Shown: positions 36,917 to 48,216 of the stretch, one piece after another
Layout of the letters: each line of letters opens with the position of its first letter
How positions within the stretch are numbered: the first letter of the stretch is position 1
Assembly (NCBI RefSeq): GCF_003703395.1
Contig: NZ_RDQN01000005.1
Span: 62,001 to 126,000 of the forward strand
Origin: Pseudoxanthomonas spadix
Lineage (GTDB): Bacteria > Pseudomonadota > Gammaproteobacteria > Xanthomonadales > Xanthomonadaceae
Reading direction: 5' to 3'
Length of the DNA stretch: 64,000 nucleotides
The notes under the pieces: model-generated
The model's database searches: none
What the model saw: the letters and a program-made list of their open reading frames with translations, nothing else
What the model was told of the DNA's origin: nothing
Program-made: the position numbers and the translations under genes

Positions 36917-38308
36917 TCAGGCGTACTCGTCCAGCAGGCCGCGGCTGCGCACGAGGATCGGGGCGGGTGCGGCGGCAACGCCGGCCAGGGTGCCGGTGTC
37001 GCTGCCGCCGGTGACGCCGCGCGGTGCGGGCTGGCCCTGCCCGGATTGTTGCTGCGCCTGGCCCTGGCCGATGTCGGTGTTGCCCAGCTGCATGCCCTGC
37101 TGACCGAGCATTTCGCGCAGGCGCGGCAGGCTGGCTTCCAGTGCCTGACGCACCTCGGCACTGGCGCTGTGGAAGCTGGCGTTGACCTGGCTGCCGTCCA
37201 GCTGGATGCGCACATCGATCGGGCCGGCGTTTTCCGGGTTGAGGCGGATCTGCGCATGGCCAAGCTTCTGTTCGGCCATCCACCCGATGCGTGCGCCCAG
37301 GCCATCGTCGAAGCCATCGTCCGGGCGCGTCGGCATGGCCAGCGGCGTGGCGGTGACCGCGTTGCTGGTCAGCGGACGATCCAACGTGGGCGCGGTGGCG
37401 CCGGTGCCGGACAGGCCAAACAATGAAGTCCTGTCGTCCTTGTCGGTCTGCACCGCGAACGTGCTGCCAGCATCTGCGTCGGCCGCCACGTTCAGCGCCA
37501 GCTTGAGCGCATCGGCCGGCGTGTCGGTGGATGCGGCGGCCCTGGGATCGAGCAGCGCCGAGAGTGCGCCGGCCTGGGCCAGGCCCGGCGATTGCTGCAG
37601 CTGGCTGGCGGCATTGCTGGCCATCAGTGCCGAAGCCGTGCCGGTGCCTGCGCCGGTGGCGCTGGTGTCGGCGACCGGCAGGGTCACCGCGTTCTGCGCG
37701 GGCGGGGCCGGTGCAGCGATCGCCAGGCTGCCGGCCAGCAGCGCCAGCATCTGCTGGGACAGCGTGGTCTCGGCCGGCGGGGTGGCTTCAGCCGCGGGGT
37801 CGGCGTCGGTGGCCTCGGCGAACCTGGTCGCCAGCGGAGGCGTCGTGGCGGCATCGCCCGGTTCCTGCGCCCCTAGCGCGGCGCGCATCGACAACGCATC
37901 GGCCGGTGCCTCGGCGGCGGCCATCCTGGCGCTGTCCTTGGCCTGCGCAGTGGCCGAAGCGGCCGTCGTGCCCACTAGCTTGGCGGCATTGGCGGCCAGG
38001 GAGGCGGCCTGGTTGGTGGCGGCCGCCGCAGCGGCTGCGCCCTGCTGCAAGGAGGACACGTTGTGCATGGCAAGCGCCGTCGTGGTGGAGGGCGGCGGCG
38101 CCAGGCCAGCGGGGCTGGCCGCCGCGGGCGCAGCTGCGTCCTGGGGGGAAGCCGAGTTGGCGCTGGCATCGGCACTGGCGGCGAAGTCGGCGTAGCTGAG
38201 CCGGTCCTGCGCCGCCTCGCTGGGCGCGCGGGCATTGGCCAAGCCGCCGCCACCGGCGCCGGCCAGCAGCACGTTGCCCTGCGTTGCGGTGGCGTTGCCC
38301 ACGCTCAT
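36917..38308 (-). CDS. fliK: Flagellar hook-length control protein FliK
   Basis: Secreted molecular ruler of 463 residues. The N-terminal ~330 residues are Ala-rich and of low complexity, as expected for the ruler part. The C-terminal domain (Flg_hook) has LGARIGWMAEQKLGHAQIRLNPENAGPIDVRIQLDGSQVNASFHSASAEVRQALEASLPRLREML, which interacts with FlhB to switch export. The start overlaps the fliJ stop by ATGA. Last gene of the fliF-K operon. Confidence 0.95.
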   Translation of the reverse strand: MSVGNATATQGNVLLAGAGGGGLANARAPSEAAQDRLSYADFAASADASANSASPQDAAAPAAASPAGLAPPPSTTTALAMHNVSSLQQGAAAAAAATNQAASLAANAAKLVGTTAASATAQAKDSARMAAAEAPADALSMRAALGAQEPGDAATTPPLATRFAEATDADPAAEATPPAETTLSQQMLALLAGSLAIAAPAPPAQNAVTLPVADTSATGAGTGTASALMASNAASQLQQSPGLAQAGALSALLDPRAAASTDTPADALKLALNVAADADAGSTFAVQTDKDDRTSLFGLSGTGATAPTLDRPLTSNAVTATPLAMPTRPDDGFDDGLGARIGWMAEQKLGHAQIRLNPENAGPIDVRIQLDGSQVNASFHSASAEVRQALEASLPRLREMLGQQGMQLGNTDIGQGQAQQQSGQGQPAPRGVTGGSDTGTLAGVAAAPAPILVRSRGLLDEYA

Positions 38309-38760
38309 GCGTCCTCTCCCGCGCTGATCGCCAGGGCGGTCACGTTGCTGCGACGGCTGCCGATCTCGTCCAGCTCGCGCTGGGCCTTGGCCTGTTCGAC
38401 CTGTGCTTCCTGGGCGCGATAGCTGTCGGCCAGCTTCTCCAGCACCAGCGTCTGGCGGCTGGCCAGCATCAGGCGGGCGCGTTCGACGTCGCTGAGCTGG
38501 CGGCTCCTGTCGACGATGCCGGCCTGCTGTACCACGGCCGCATTGAGCCGCTCGCGGAAGGCGATGCGGTTGACCAGCAGCGCCGGCGAAATGGTCGCGT
38601 TGGCCGGCGAGGCGGCGTATTCCTCGGCGTAGCGGCGCAGCGCCTCCAGGCGCTCCTGCTGCTCGCGCACGGCCTGTTCGCGTTCGGCCACCGTGCGGGC
38701 GGCCTCATCCTGGCGCTGTTGGGTCACCTTGATCAGCGGGTCGAGCCGTTGGGAGCGCAT
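38305..38760 (-). CDS. fliJ: Flagellar export protein FliJ
   Basis: Soluble coiled-coil protein of 151 residues, the central stalk of the FliHIJ ATPase. Almost all of it is predicted helix with heptads (VTQQRQDEAARTVAEREQAVREQQERLEALRRYAEEY and the C-terminal SYRAQEAQVEQAKAQRELDEI). ATG 38760 is preferred to the longer frame, which is a shadow of the fliI end. It lies between fliI (43 bp) and fliK (overlap). Confidence 0.93.
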   Translation of the reverse strand: MRSQRLDPLIKVTQQRQDEAARTVAEREQAVREQQERLEALRRYAEEYAASPANATISPALLVNRIAFRERLNAAVVQQAGIVDRSRQLSDVERARLMLASRQTLVLEKLADSYRAQEAQVEQAKAQRELDEIGSRRSNVTALAISAGEDA

Positions 38761-38803
38761 GGTCGTGGGTCTCTTGCGTGGGGGCTTTCGTGGGTTGAAA
38801 CGG

Positions 38804-40210
38804 TTACTGCGTGAGCGGGAACGGCTGGCCGTTGCCCTCGTCGAGCAGGCGCGAGAGCGCATCGCGGCTGGCGGCCACATCCGAGCACTCGCGCACGTCC
38901 TGGCCGAGGAAATTCTGGATCGCCGGCCAGCGCGCCAGCGCCTGGTCCACATTCGGATCGCTGCCGCGCTGGTAGGCGCCGATCGCGATCAGGTCGCGCT
39001 GGGCGTTGTAGGCGGCGATCAGGCGCTTGAGCTTGCGGATGTGTTCGCGCCAGGGCGCGTCGGTGATGTCCTGCATCACCCGGCTGACGGATTGCTCGAT
39101 GTCGATGGCCGGGTACTGGCCGGCATCGGCGATGCGTCGGGTCAGCACGATGTGGCCGTCAAGGATGGCGCGCGAGGCGTCGGCGATCGGCTCCTGCTGG
39201 TCATCGCCTTCGGTCAGCACGGTATAGAAGGCGGTGATCGAACCGCGCCCGTCGGCGCCCATGCCGGCACGCTCCACCAGGGCCGGGAGCTTGGCGAACA
39301 CGCTGGGCGGATAGCCGCGGGTGGTCGGCGGCTCGCCGACCGACAGCCCGATCTCGCGCTGGGCCTGGGCGAAGCGGGTCAGCGAATCCATCAGCAGCAG
39401 CACCTGCAGGCCCTGGTCGCGGTACCACTCGGCGATCGCGGTGGCGCGCAGCGCGCCATGCAGGCGCGCCAGTGGTGGACGGTCGGCCGGGGCGGCGACC
39501 ACGACCGCACGGCGCAGGCCTTCCTCGCCCAGCGTGGCTTCGACGAAATCGCGCACTTCGCGGCCGCGTTCGCCGATCAGCCCGACCACGATGACGTCGG
39601 CCCCGGTGAAGCGGGTCATCATCCCCAGCAGCGTGGATTTGCCCACGCCCGAGCCGGCGAACAGGCCCACGCGCTGGCCGCGGCCGATCGGCAGCACGGC
39701 GTTGATCGCGCGCACGCCGACATCGAGCGACTCGCTGATCGGCATCCGCGAGAGCGGGTTGATCGGAGTGCCAGCCAGCGGCACGTAGCGTTCGGCGCGG
39801 ATCGGGCCCTTGCCGTCCAGCGGTGCGCCTTCGTTGTCGATGACCCGGCCGAGCAGGCCTTCGCCGACGGCCACTTCGCCCTTGCGACGGGTCCAGACCA
39901 CGCGCGCGTTGGGCAGCAGGCCCTGCAGGTCGCCGGTCGGCATCAGGTAGGTGCGGTCGCCGGAGAAGCCGACCACCTCGGCATCGACCCAACGTCCGCC
40001 GGAGGTGGCCACGCGGCAGCGCGAGCCCCTCGGCGCGCTGCAGCCGGAGGCTTCCAGGGTCAGGCCGACCGCGCGGCGCAGCACGCCTTCGCGGACCAGG
40101 CCCATGTGCGGCGGCTCCGGCGCGGCCGCGCGCAGCCGCTCGGCCAGGCGCAGGTTGCGTGCGCCCTGCAGGCCCTCGATCGTGGCGGCGCGGTGCGCGG
40201 TGGTGTTCAT
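38804..40210 (-). CDS. fliI: Flagellum-specific ATPase FliI
   Basis: F1-beta-like ATPase of the export apparatus, 468 residues. Walker A is AGSGVGKST, followed by LIGERGREVRDFVE, the Walker B strand LLLMDSLTRFAQAQREIGLSVGEPPTTRGYPPSVF, and a C-terminal helical domain with the DQALARWPAIQNFLGQ stretch. The start overlaps the fliH stop by ATGA. Confidence 0.98.
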   Translation of the reverse strand: MNTTAHRAATIEGLQGARNLRLAERLRAAAPEPPHMGLVREGVLRRAVGLTLEASGCSAPRGSRCRVATSGGRWVDAEVVGFSGDRTYLMPTGDLQGLLPNARVVWTRRKGEVAVGEGLLGRVIDNEGAPLDGKGPIRAERYVPLAGTPINPLSRMPISESLDVGVRAINAVLPIGRGQRVGLFAGSGVGKSTLLGMMTRFTGADVIVVGLIGERGREVRDFVEATLGEEGLRRAVVVAAPADRPPLARLHGALRATAIAEWYRDQGLQVLLLMDSLTRFAQAQREIGLSVGEPPTTRGYPPSVFAKLPALVERAGMGADGRGSITAFYTVLTEGDDQQEPIADASRAILDGHIVLTRRIADAGQYPAIDIEQSVSRVMQDITDAPWREHIRKLKRLIAAYNAQRDLIAIGAYQRGSDPNVDQALARWPAIQNFLGQDVRECSDVAASRDALSRLLDEGNGQPFPLTQ

Positions 40211-40821
40211 TGCGGGGTCGTGGCCTCGTCGCTGGCGGCCAGGGCGGCTTCCAGCACCGACTGCAGCCGTGCATGAAGCGTGCCGTCGATGCGCACGCCC
40301 TCGCTGTGCAGGCGCAGTTCGCCGCGGCCCAGGGCCGGGTCGGCGGTCAGGCGCACGCCGTCCAGGCCGGCCAGGTGCGGGGCGAGCACGCCGAAATCAT
40401 CGCCGTGCAGGCGCAGTTCGATCTCGCGGCTGCCGCTGCCCACCGCATCCAGGGCTTCGCGCACCAGGTCGGCCAGCAGGGTCGGGTCGGCGGCATAGGC
40501 GCGTCCGACCAGCACCCCGGCGATGCGCACCGACAGGTCCGCCAGCGCATCGGCCACTTCGCCATCCAGGCGCGCCAGCGGATGGATGAAGCCATCCAGC
40601 ACGCCCTGGATCTGGGCGATGCGGCGCTGCACCTCGGCCTGGCCGGCGGCGACACCGGCGGCATAGCCGGCCGCGTGGCCCTCTTCCTGGGCGGCGCTGC
40701 GGATCTGGTCGATCTCGGCGGCGGTCGGCGGCTTGGGCAAGGCCGGCTCGGCCGCGGCCGGCCCCAGGCCGGGGGCGTTCCAGCGCACCGCATCGGCGGC
40801 GGGTGCGAAGGGGCTGCGCAT
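40207..40821 (-). CDS. fliH: Flagellar assembly protein FliH
   Basis: Regulator of FliI, 204 residues. It has an Ala/Pro-rich N-terminus, then the helical AAEIDQIRSAAQEEGHAAGYAAGVAAGQAEVQ with the AxxxG repeats of FliH, and a V/F-ATPase E-subunit-like C-terminal domain. The start overlaps the fliG stop by 1 nt. It lies in the fliF-G-H-I-J-K operon. Confidence 0.95.
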   Translation of the reverse strand: MRSPFAPAADAVRWNAPGLGPAAAEPALPKPPTAAEIDQIRSAAQEEGHAAGYAAGVAAGQAEVQRRIAQIQGVLDGFIHPLARLDGEVADALADLSVRIAGVLVGRAYAADPTLLADLVREALDAVGSGSREIELRLHGDDFGVLAPHLAGLDGVRLTADPALGRGELRLHSEGVRIDGTLHARLQSVLEAALAASDEATTPQ

Positions 40822-41825
40822 CAGATCAGGGCCTCGGCGCGGGTGCTGATGGAGATCTCGCCGGCCTCGGCCATCTTGCGGACCTGGTCCAGGATGTCCT
40901 TCTGCGCCGCTTCCACTTCGGCCAGGCGCACCGGGCCGCGCGCTTCCATGTCGTCGAGCAGGATCTCGGCCGCGCGCTGGGACATGTTGCGGGTGATCTT
41001 CTCGCGCACCCGCATGTCGGCGCCGCGCATGGCCAGGGCCAGCTTGTCGGTGGAGACCTCGCGCAGGATCGCCTGCATGGTGCGGTCGTCCAGCCCGGCC
41101 AGGTTGTCGAACACGAACATCAGGTCGCGGATTTGCGTGCCCAGGCTGTCGTCCACCTCGGCGATGGCCTTGAGCAGCGCTTCGTCCTGGCCGGCCTCGA
41201 CGAAATTGAGGATGTTGGCCGCGACCTTGGCCCCGCCGATGGCCGAGGGTTTGGTCTGGCTGCCGGTGAACTGGCGCGCCATCACGTCATTGAGTTCGGC
41301 CAGCGCCTGCGGCGGGATGCCGTCCAGGGTGGCGATGCGCACCAGCAGGTCGCCGTGCAGCTCGGCCGGCAGGCACTTGAGCACTTCGGCGGCCTGGTCG
41401 CCTTCCAGGTGGGCCATGACGATGGCGATGATCTGCGGGTGTTCGTTGCGCACCAGCTGGGCAATGGCCTTGGGCTCCATCCACTTGAGCGCTTCCAGGC
41501 CGGGGGTGTTGCGGCCGGTCAGGATGCGGTCGATCAGGCCGCTGGCACGTTCCTCGCCCAGCGCCTGCATCAGCACGGCGCGCACGTACTCGTCGGCACC
41601 GTCGCCGATCTTGGCCGGCTGCTGCAGGGTGTCGACGAACTGGCCGATGATCTGCTCGACCACCTTGTGCGGGATGTCGCCGACGCTGGCCATGGCCAGG
41701 CCGAGCTTCTGTACTTCCCGGGCGCCCATGTGCCTGAGCACTTCGGCGGCCTGGGCTTCGCCCAGCGACAGCAGGACCACGGCCGCGCGCTGGGTGCCGC
41801 TGAGTTTTTCGTCCTGGTCAGCCAT
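40821..41825 (-). CDS. fliG: Flagellar motor switch protein FliG
   Basis: C-ring protein of 334 residues that transmits torque from the stator. N domain: KLSGTQRAAVVLLSLGEAQAAEVLRHMG. The middle domain contains EHPQIIAIVMAHLEGDQAAEVLKCLP, and the C domain has the charged torque helix FVFDNLAGLDDRTMQAILREVSTDKLALAMRGA. It overlaps the fliF 3' end by 8 nt, as is usual for these partners. Confidence 0.98.
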   Translation of the reverse strand: MADQDEKLSGTQRAAVVLLSLGEAQAAEVLRHMGAREVQKLGLAMASVGDIPHKVVEQIIGQFVDTLQQPAKIGDGADEYVRAVLMQALGEERASGLIDRILTGRNTPGLEALKWMEPKAIAQLVRNEHPQIIAIVMAHLEGDQAAEVLKCLPAELHGDLLVRIATLDGIPPQALAELNDVMARQFTGSQTKPSAIGGAKVAANILNFVEAGQDEALLKAIAEVDDSLGTQIRDLMFVFDNLAGLDDRTMQAILREVSTDKLALAMRGADMRVREKITRNMSQRAAEILLDDMEARGPVRLAEVEAAQKDILDQVRKMAEAGEISISTRAEALI

Positions 41826-43533
41826 CGGAAGCCACCATCTCGCGCACGACCTGGGCCACGCGCTTGGGATCGGCGCTGGCGATCTCGCGCGCGCTCTGCA
41901 GTTTCTGGTCGAAGCCCGGGGCCGGCGGCAGCACCGGCTTGGGCGAATAGGCCGGGGAGAGCTTCACCGGCACGTCCTCGTCCTCCACCATCTCGCCGGC
42001 CACCGTGGGCATCACCTGCGGCCCAGCAGCCACCGGCGCCAGGGCGCTGCCGGCTGCGCCGCGCGGGGAGAGCATCGACCTGAAGGCCGGGCGCAGCACG
42101 AAGAAGATCAGTCCCAGCACCGCCAGCCCGCCCAGGACCAGGCGCGCGATCGTCAGGGTGCGCGGGTCCTGCCACAGCGGCACCGAAGTGTCCGGCGCGT
42201 CGATGGCCGACGCGGCGAACGGCGCGTTGACCACCGAGACCACATCCCCGCGCTGCTGGTCGTAGCCGATGGCCTGCTGGACCAGAGTCTGGATGCGCTT
42301 GAGTTCGGCGTCGCTGAGCGCGCGGCTGGCGGCGGGCTTGCCCGCGGCGGCCGGGGCACCGGCCACGTTGTCCACCAGCACCGCGGCGGTGACCCGGCGG
42401 ATGCGCGGAGTGGCCTGGCGGGTATGGGTCAGGGTGCGGTCGATCTCGTAGTTGCGGACCGAGCTGCGCGTGCCCTGGCCACCGCCGGGATTGGCGGTAG
42501 CGGTGGCGTCGGCGGCCGGCGCGGCGCCATTGGCCGGTGCGGCCGGGCTGGCGGTGTTGGCCGGGGTCGGGGTGTTGCTGGCGCTGCCCGGCACGCCCTG
42601 GGCGTTGGCGTTGGAAGGGGACAGGGTGCCCGATTCGCTCAGCTGTTCGCTGCGCACGATCGCCGGCTGCGGGCCGTAGGTCTCGCTGGCCTGCTCGGTC
42701 TGGGCAAAGTCCATGTCCACGCTGACCTTGGCGCTGACCCGGCCAGCGCCGGTCATCGGCGCCAGCAGTTCCTCGATGCGCTGCACGTACATCGCTTCCT
42801 GACGGCGCTGCTGTTCGAACTGCTTGTTGCTGACCGCCTCCTCGCTGGTCGGATCGTCCTGCGAGAGCAGGCGGCCGAACTGGTCGACCACGGTGACCCG
42901 CTCGGGCGATAGGTCCGACACCGAGGAGGCCACCAGGCGCTCGATCGCATCGATCTGGTTCTGTTCCAGGGTCTGGCCGGCGTTGAGCTGCAGCACCACC
43001 GAGGCACTGGCCGGCTCGTTCTGGCGGGTGAAGGCCGACGGCTTGGGCATGGCCAGGTGGACCCGGGCTTCGCGTACCGGCCGCAGCTGGGTGATGGTGC
43101 GGGCCAGCTCGATCTCCATCGCGTGCTGGTAGCGCGCGTTCTCGACGAACTGGCTGGTGCCGAAGCCCTGGTCGCCCTGCAGCGACTCGTAGCCAGCCGG
43201 GTTGGCTGCGGCGATGCCGGCGCTGGCCAGGGCCATGCGCGCGGCACCGGCCTGGTCGGCCGGCACGGTCAGCGCGCCGGAGGCGGGGTCGAGCTTGAAC
43301 GGGATCTGCGAGGTGCGCAGCGCATCGGAGGCCTCGGCGGTGGACTTGGCATCCAGCCCGGCCTGGACCATCACGTCGTCCGGCTTCTGGGTCCAGAAGA
43401 ACAGCCACAGGCCCAGCGCGATGGCCGCTGCGGCCAGCACGAACACGCCCAGCTGGCGCACCACCGGGATGTCCTGGAAACGCCCGAGCTCGCGCAGGGC
43501 GTTGGCAGCTTTGGGAAGGGCGGTTGCGCTCAT
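41818..43533 (-). CDS. fliF: Flagellar MS-ring protein FliF
   Basis: Base of the flagellum, 571 residues. It has two membrane helices: one near residue 30 (LGVFVLAAAAIALGLWLFFWT) and one near 455 (LVLGGLAVLGLIFFVLRPAF). Between them are the ring-building periplasmic domains (YQHAMEIELARTITQLRPVREARVHLAMP) and a Pro/Ala-rich loop at about 300-350. The C-terminal cytoplasmic tail binds FliG. It should be transcribed from the sigma-54 promoter of fliE, but a 388-bp repeat block now lies between fliE and fliF. Confidence 0.97.
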   Translation of the reverse strand: MSATALPKAANALRELGRFQDIPVVRQLGVFVLAAAAIALGLWLFFWTQKPDDVMVQAGLDAKSTAEASDALRTSQIPFKLDPASGALTVPADQAGAARMALASAGIAAANPAGYESLQGDQGFGTSQFVENARYQHAMEIELARTITQLRPVREARVHLAMPKPSAFTRQNEPASASVVLQLNAGQTLEQNQIDAIERLVASSVSDLSPERVTVVDQFGRLLSQDDPTSEEAVSNKQFEQQRRQEAMYVQRIEELLAPMTGAGRVSAKVSVDMDFAQTEQASETYGPQPAIVRSEQLSESGTLSPSNANAQGVPGSASNTPTPANTASPAAPANGAAPAADATATANPGGGQGTRSSVRNYEIDRTLTHTRQATPRIRRVTAAVLVDNVAGAPAAAGKPAASRALSDAELKRIQTLVQQAIGYDQQRGDVVSVVNAPFAASAIDAPDTSVPLWQDPRTLTIARLVLGGLAVLGLIFFVLRPAFRSMLSPRGAAGSALAPVAAGPQVMPTVAGEMVEDEDVPVKLSPAYSPKPVLPPAPGFDQKLQSAREIASADPKRVAQVVREMVASDG

Positions 43534-43589
43534 GGGTCAGGGGTCGGGTTGGGCTGGTGTGTCGGGGCGTGGGACGGGGACTGGTGACC

Positions 43590-43919
43590 CGGGACTCGGG
43601 ACTCGGGACCCGGGACCCGGGACCCGGGAAAGCGTTCTGCTGTGGTCTTGTTGTCTTTTTCTGTCGGGACTTGGGACCCGGGACCCGGGTCCCGGGGAAA
43701 GCGTGTCCTGCCGTGGCCTTCTCGTCTTGGCGATTCAAGCTGTGGCGTGCGTCTTTCGATGTTGTCTCTGCTTTCCCGGGTCCCGGGTCCCGGACCCCGA
43801 GTCCCGGGGAAAGCGTGTCCTGCCGTGGCCTTCTCGTCTTGGCGATTCAAGCTGTGGCGTGCGTCTTTCGATGTTGTCTCTGCTTTCCCGGGTCCCGGGT
43901 CCCGGACCCCGAGTCCCGG
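43590..43919. repeat. GGGACCCGGG-type repeat block between fliE and fliF
   Basis: The fliE-fliF gap is filled by words such as GGGACTCGGGACCCGGGACC in changing orientation, forming extensive palindromes (CCCGGGTCCCGGG). A 112-bp direct repeat (43691-43802, 43803-43919) shares a middle part containing GTGTCCTGCCGTGGCCTTCT. The last copy ends at the fliE stop codon. The same family occurs at the xerC start. No gene is seen. Confidence 0.9.
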
Positions 43920-43921
43920 CC

Positions 43922-44290
43922 TCACACCGGCATGTTCATCACGTCCTGGTAGGCCTGGACCAGGCGGTTGCGGACCTCGACCGTGGCCCGGAATGCCACC
44001 TGCGCCTGCTGCATGGCGACCATCGTGCGGGCCAGGTCGGCGCGCGGATCGCCCAGTTCGAAGGCGGTCTGCAGCGCGCCGGCGTTGGCCTGGGTCTGGC
44101 TGACGTTGTCGATCGCCCTGGACAGCAGCTGGCCGAAGCCTGCGCCGTTGGCCGGCGCCGTTTCGCCGGTGCCGCCGGGCTTGCCGACGTTGCCCAAACC
44201 GCCGACGTCGATGGCGCTGCCGAGCCCTTCCCGGGTCCGCGCTTCATGCGCGCGGATCTGGGAGAGGATCGAGGAGATGGCGTCGGTCAT
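43922..44290 (-). CDS. fliE: Flagellar hook-basal body protein FliE
   Basis: Rod adaptor of 122 residues between the MS ring and rod. The C-terminal two thirds is the FliE domain (FGQLLSRAIDNVSQTQANAGALQTAFELGDPRADLARTMVAMQQAQVAFRATVEVRNRLVQAYQDVMNMPV). The N-terminal ~45 residues include a Gly-rich stretch. It is first in the fliE-K operon, preceded by a consensus sigma-54 promoter. Confidence 0.97.
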   Translation of the reverse strand: MTDAISSILSQIRAHEARTREGLGSAIDVGGLGNVGKPGGTGETAPANGAGFGQLLSRAIDNVSQTQANAGALQTAFELGDPRADLARTMVAMQQAQVAFRATVEVRNRLVQAYQDVMNMPV

Positions 44291-44327
44291 TGCGGCTTTC
44301 CGGCGGACGGGTTCTTGACCTGATCAG

Positions 44328-44342
44328 GCAAATCCCGTGCCA
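44328..44342 (-). promoter_or_regulatory. Sigma-54 promoter of the fliE operon
   Basis: On the minus strand TGGCACGGGATTTGC is a perfect match to TGGCAC-N5-TTGC. It lies in the 61-bp gap between fleQ and fliE; transcription would begin about 27 bases ahead of the fliE ATG. FleQ, encoded just upstream, is the expected activator. Confidence 0.9.
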
Positions 44343-44351
44343 CCGGCCCCG

Positions 44352-45874
<1,523 letters not shown>

Positions 45875-45875
<1 letters not shown>

Positions 45876-47272
45876 CAGGCGGCGACCTGCTGGCTGTTCT
45901 GGCGGGACTGGCGGGCCTTGGCCGGACCGATGGACAGCTGATCGCGGTACTTGGCCACGGTGCGGCGGGCGATGCGCACGCCCTGGCGGGCGAGCAGGCC
46001 GGCGATGACCTCATCGGCCAGCGGCGCGGTGCGCGGTTCGTCCTCGATCAGGCGCTTGACCATGGCGCGCACCGCGCTGCCGGAGACATCGGCGCCTTCC
46101 AGGCGTACCGCGAACAGGCGCTTGAGTTCGATGGTGCCGCGCGGGGTCTGGATGTACTTGCCCGAGACGATGCGTGAGACGGTCGATTCGTGGACGCCGA
46201 TGGCGTCGGCCACCTCGCGCAGGGTCAGCGGCAGGATGGCTTCCTCGCCATGCTCCAGGAAACCGCGCTGGCGCTCGACCAGCAGCTGGGCGGTGCGCAT
46301 CAGGGTGTCGTTGCGCATGGCCAGGCCGCGGACCAGCCAGCGGGCCTCGTCCAGCAGGCCGCGCAGCACCGCGTTGCCGCCGCCGGTGCCGGACAGGGCG
46401 CGCTCGCAATGGGCCGAGATGCGCACCCGCGGGCTGCTGTGGCGGCCCAGCGCGACCCGCCAGGCGCCGCCGGCAAACCACACCACCACGTCGGGCACGA
46501 TGTGGGCCGGCTCGGCCATGGCTGGGGCCTGGGCCGGATGGGGCCGCAGCGACATCAGCAGGGCGACGGCGGCCTGGACCTGCTCCAGTGAGGCGCCGGT
46601 GGCGGCGGCCAGGGCGGCATCGTCGTGCGCGGCCAGCAGCGCCAGGTGCTCGGCCAGGATGCGCGCGGCCAGGGCGTTGGCCGGGCCTTGCGGGGCCATG
46701 CGCAGCTGGGCGCGCAGACACTCGCCCGGATCGGCGGCGGCCATGCCGGGCCATTCGCCGTGCAGCAGGCGCTGGCGCACGACCTGCAGCTGGTCCACAT
46801 CAAAGCAGGCCGCGCCCTCGGCCAGCAGCGCTTGCAGCGGCTGCTCCAGGTAGCCGTTGTCGTCGCAACGGTCCAGCCACCAGGCGGCCATGGTCAGCTC
46901 GGCCTTGCGCCAGGACAGGGCCAGCAGGTCCAGCAGGCGCAGGCGCATGTCGCTGGACTCACCTTCGGCGATGCGGGCACTGGCATCGTCCAGATCGCCG
47001 CCACCGGCGCTGTTGCCGGACAGGCCGGACAGGAAGGCCGCCTCGGGGAGTTCGTCCCAGGCGCCGGTTTCGCGCTGCGCCACTTCGGCGTCCTCGCCGG
47101 TGTCGAGCTCGGGCTCGGCGTCCGCGGTCTCCAGCAACGGGTTGCGCTCCAGGGTCTGGGCCAGTTCCTGTTCGAGCTGCTGGCCGCTCAGCTGCAGCAG
47201 GCGGATGGACTGGAGCAGTTGCGGCGTCAGGTTGACGCCTTGCGCCATCCTGGCGGTCAGGGTGCCTTTCAC
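45875..47272 (-). CDS. rpoN2: RNA polymerase sigma-54 factor, flagellar paralogue RpoN2
   Basis: Sigma-54 factor of 465 residues. N-terminal region I is Gln/Leu-rich ([34 protein letters not shown]), followed by the core-binding domain, a helix-turn-helix ([29 protein letters not shown]) and the RpoN box ARRTVAKYR. Location beside fleQ marks it as RpoN2, the flagellar copy of xanthomonads; a second general rpoN is expected elsewhere. GTG 47272 is used, with GGAG eight bases upstream. The sigma-54 promoters in this window are its likely targets. Confidence 0.95.
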
Positions 47273-47498
47273 GTTGATTTCTCCGGGTCATCCGGCTGCG
47301 GTGCCGGCTTGGGAGCTATCGTGAAGTTGACGCGACGGGTCTCTAATCAGGGTGATCCCTGTAGGGACTCGGGGTTTTCCCGGCGCAATGTAAGGCAATG
47401 CCCGACATTGCGTCGTAAAAATGACGTGAATCGAAGCGGTTGGCCATGAAGTGACACGCCCGGTCAGGTGTCGACTGCGTCACAAGACGGGGTTTTTG

Positions 47499-48128
47499 TC
47501 ACGGCCGGTCGTAGTGGCGCATGGCCACGCGCAGCAGCTCGCCGGCATTCCGGCAGCCGAGCGCTTCCATCATCCGCGCGCGGTGGGTTTCCACCGTCTT
47601 GACGCTGATGTTCAGGTCGGCGGCGATCTGCTTGGTGGTGCGCCCGGCGCCGAGCGCGTCGAGGATCTCGCGCTGGCGGCGCGGCAGGCTTTCGATGTCG
47701 CCCGGCTCGCGCGCGGCGCGGTAGCCGCGCAGCTGCGGCGCGGCGACCTGGGGACTGAGGAAATTGCGACCGGCCGCCGCCGCACGCAGCGCGATCTCCA
47801 GCTCGGCCGGCGAGGCGTCCTTGACCACGTAGCCCAGCGCCCCGCGCGAAAGCGCCTCGCGCACGTGCAGCACGTCCTCATGCATGGACAGCACCACGAT
47901 GGCCGCCTCGGGACAGGTGCGGCGCAGTTCGGCCAGCGCATCAAAGCCACTGCGGCCCTTCAGGGACAGGTCCAGCACGATGACCTCCGGCAGCACCTGC
48001 CGGGCCTTGATCACCACCTCGTCGGCACCCGCGGCCTCGCCGACGACCTCCACCCCGTCCATCGCTTCCAGCAGGCGCTTGACGCCGGCGCGGACGAGGG
48101 CATGGTCATCGCAGATCAGCACGCGCAA
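47499..48128 (-). CDS. NarL/LuxR-type response regulator in the flagellar locus
   Basis: Regulator of 209 residues. The receiver domain has Asp53 as phospho-acceptor in VIVLDLSL with the acidic pair CDD at 6-8, and the C-terminal LuxR helix-turn-helix is LPRRQREILDALGAGRTTKQIAADLNISVKTVETHRARMMEALG. The start codon is TTG 48128, preceded at eight bases by CAGGAG; an in-frame GTG two codons on is less well placed. Place and type suggest control of flagellar genes. The sensor-less kinase at 18.2-18.9 kb is a possible partner (inference). Confidence 0.92.
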   Translation of the reverse strand: MRVLICDDHALVRAGVKRLLEAMDGVEVVGEAAGADEVVIKARQVLPEVIVLDLSLKGRSGFDALAELRRTCPEAAIVVLSMHEDVLHVREALSRGALGYVVKDASPAELEIALRAAAAGRNFLSPQVAAPQLRGYRAAREPGDIESLPRRQREILDALGAGRTTKQIAADLNISVKTVETHRARMMEALGCRNAGELLRVAMRHYDRP

Positions 48129-48216
48129 GGGTGAGACTCCTGTTTCGGCCGCCCTGGCCGCATGTCACCTTAACGAAACCACCGGCGCGGCAACAAGGCG
48201 CCGGTCGCCCCGGGGC

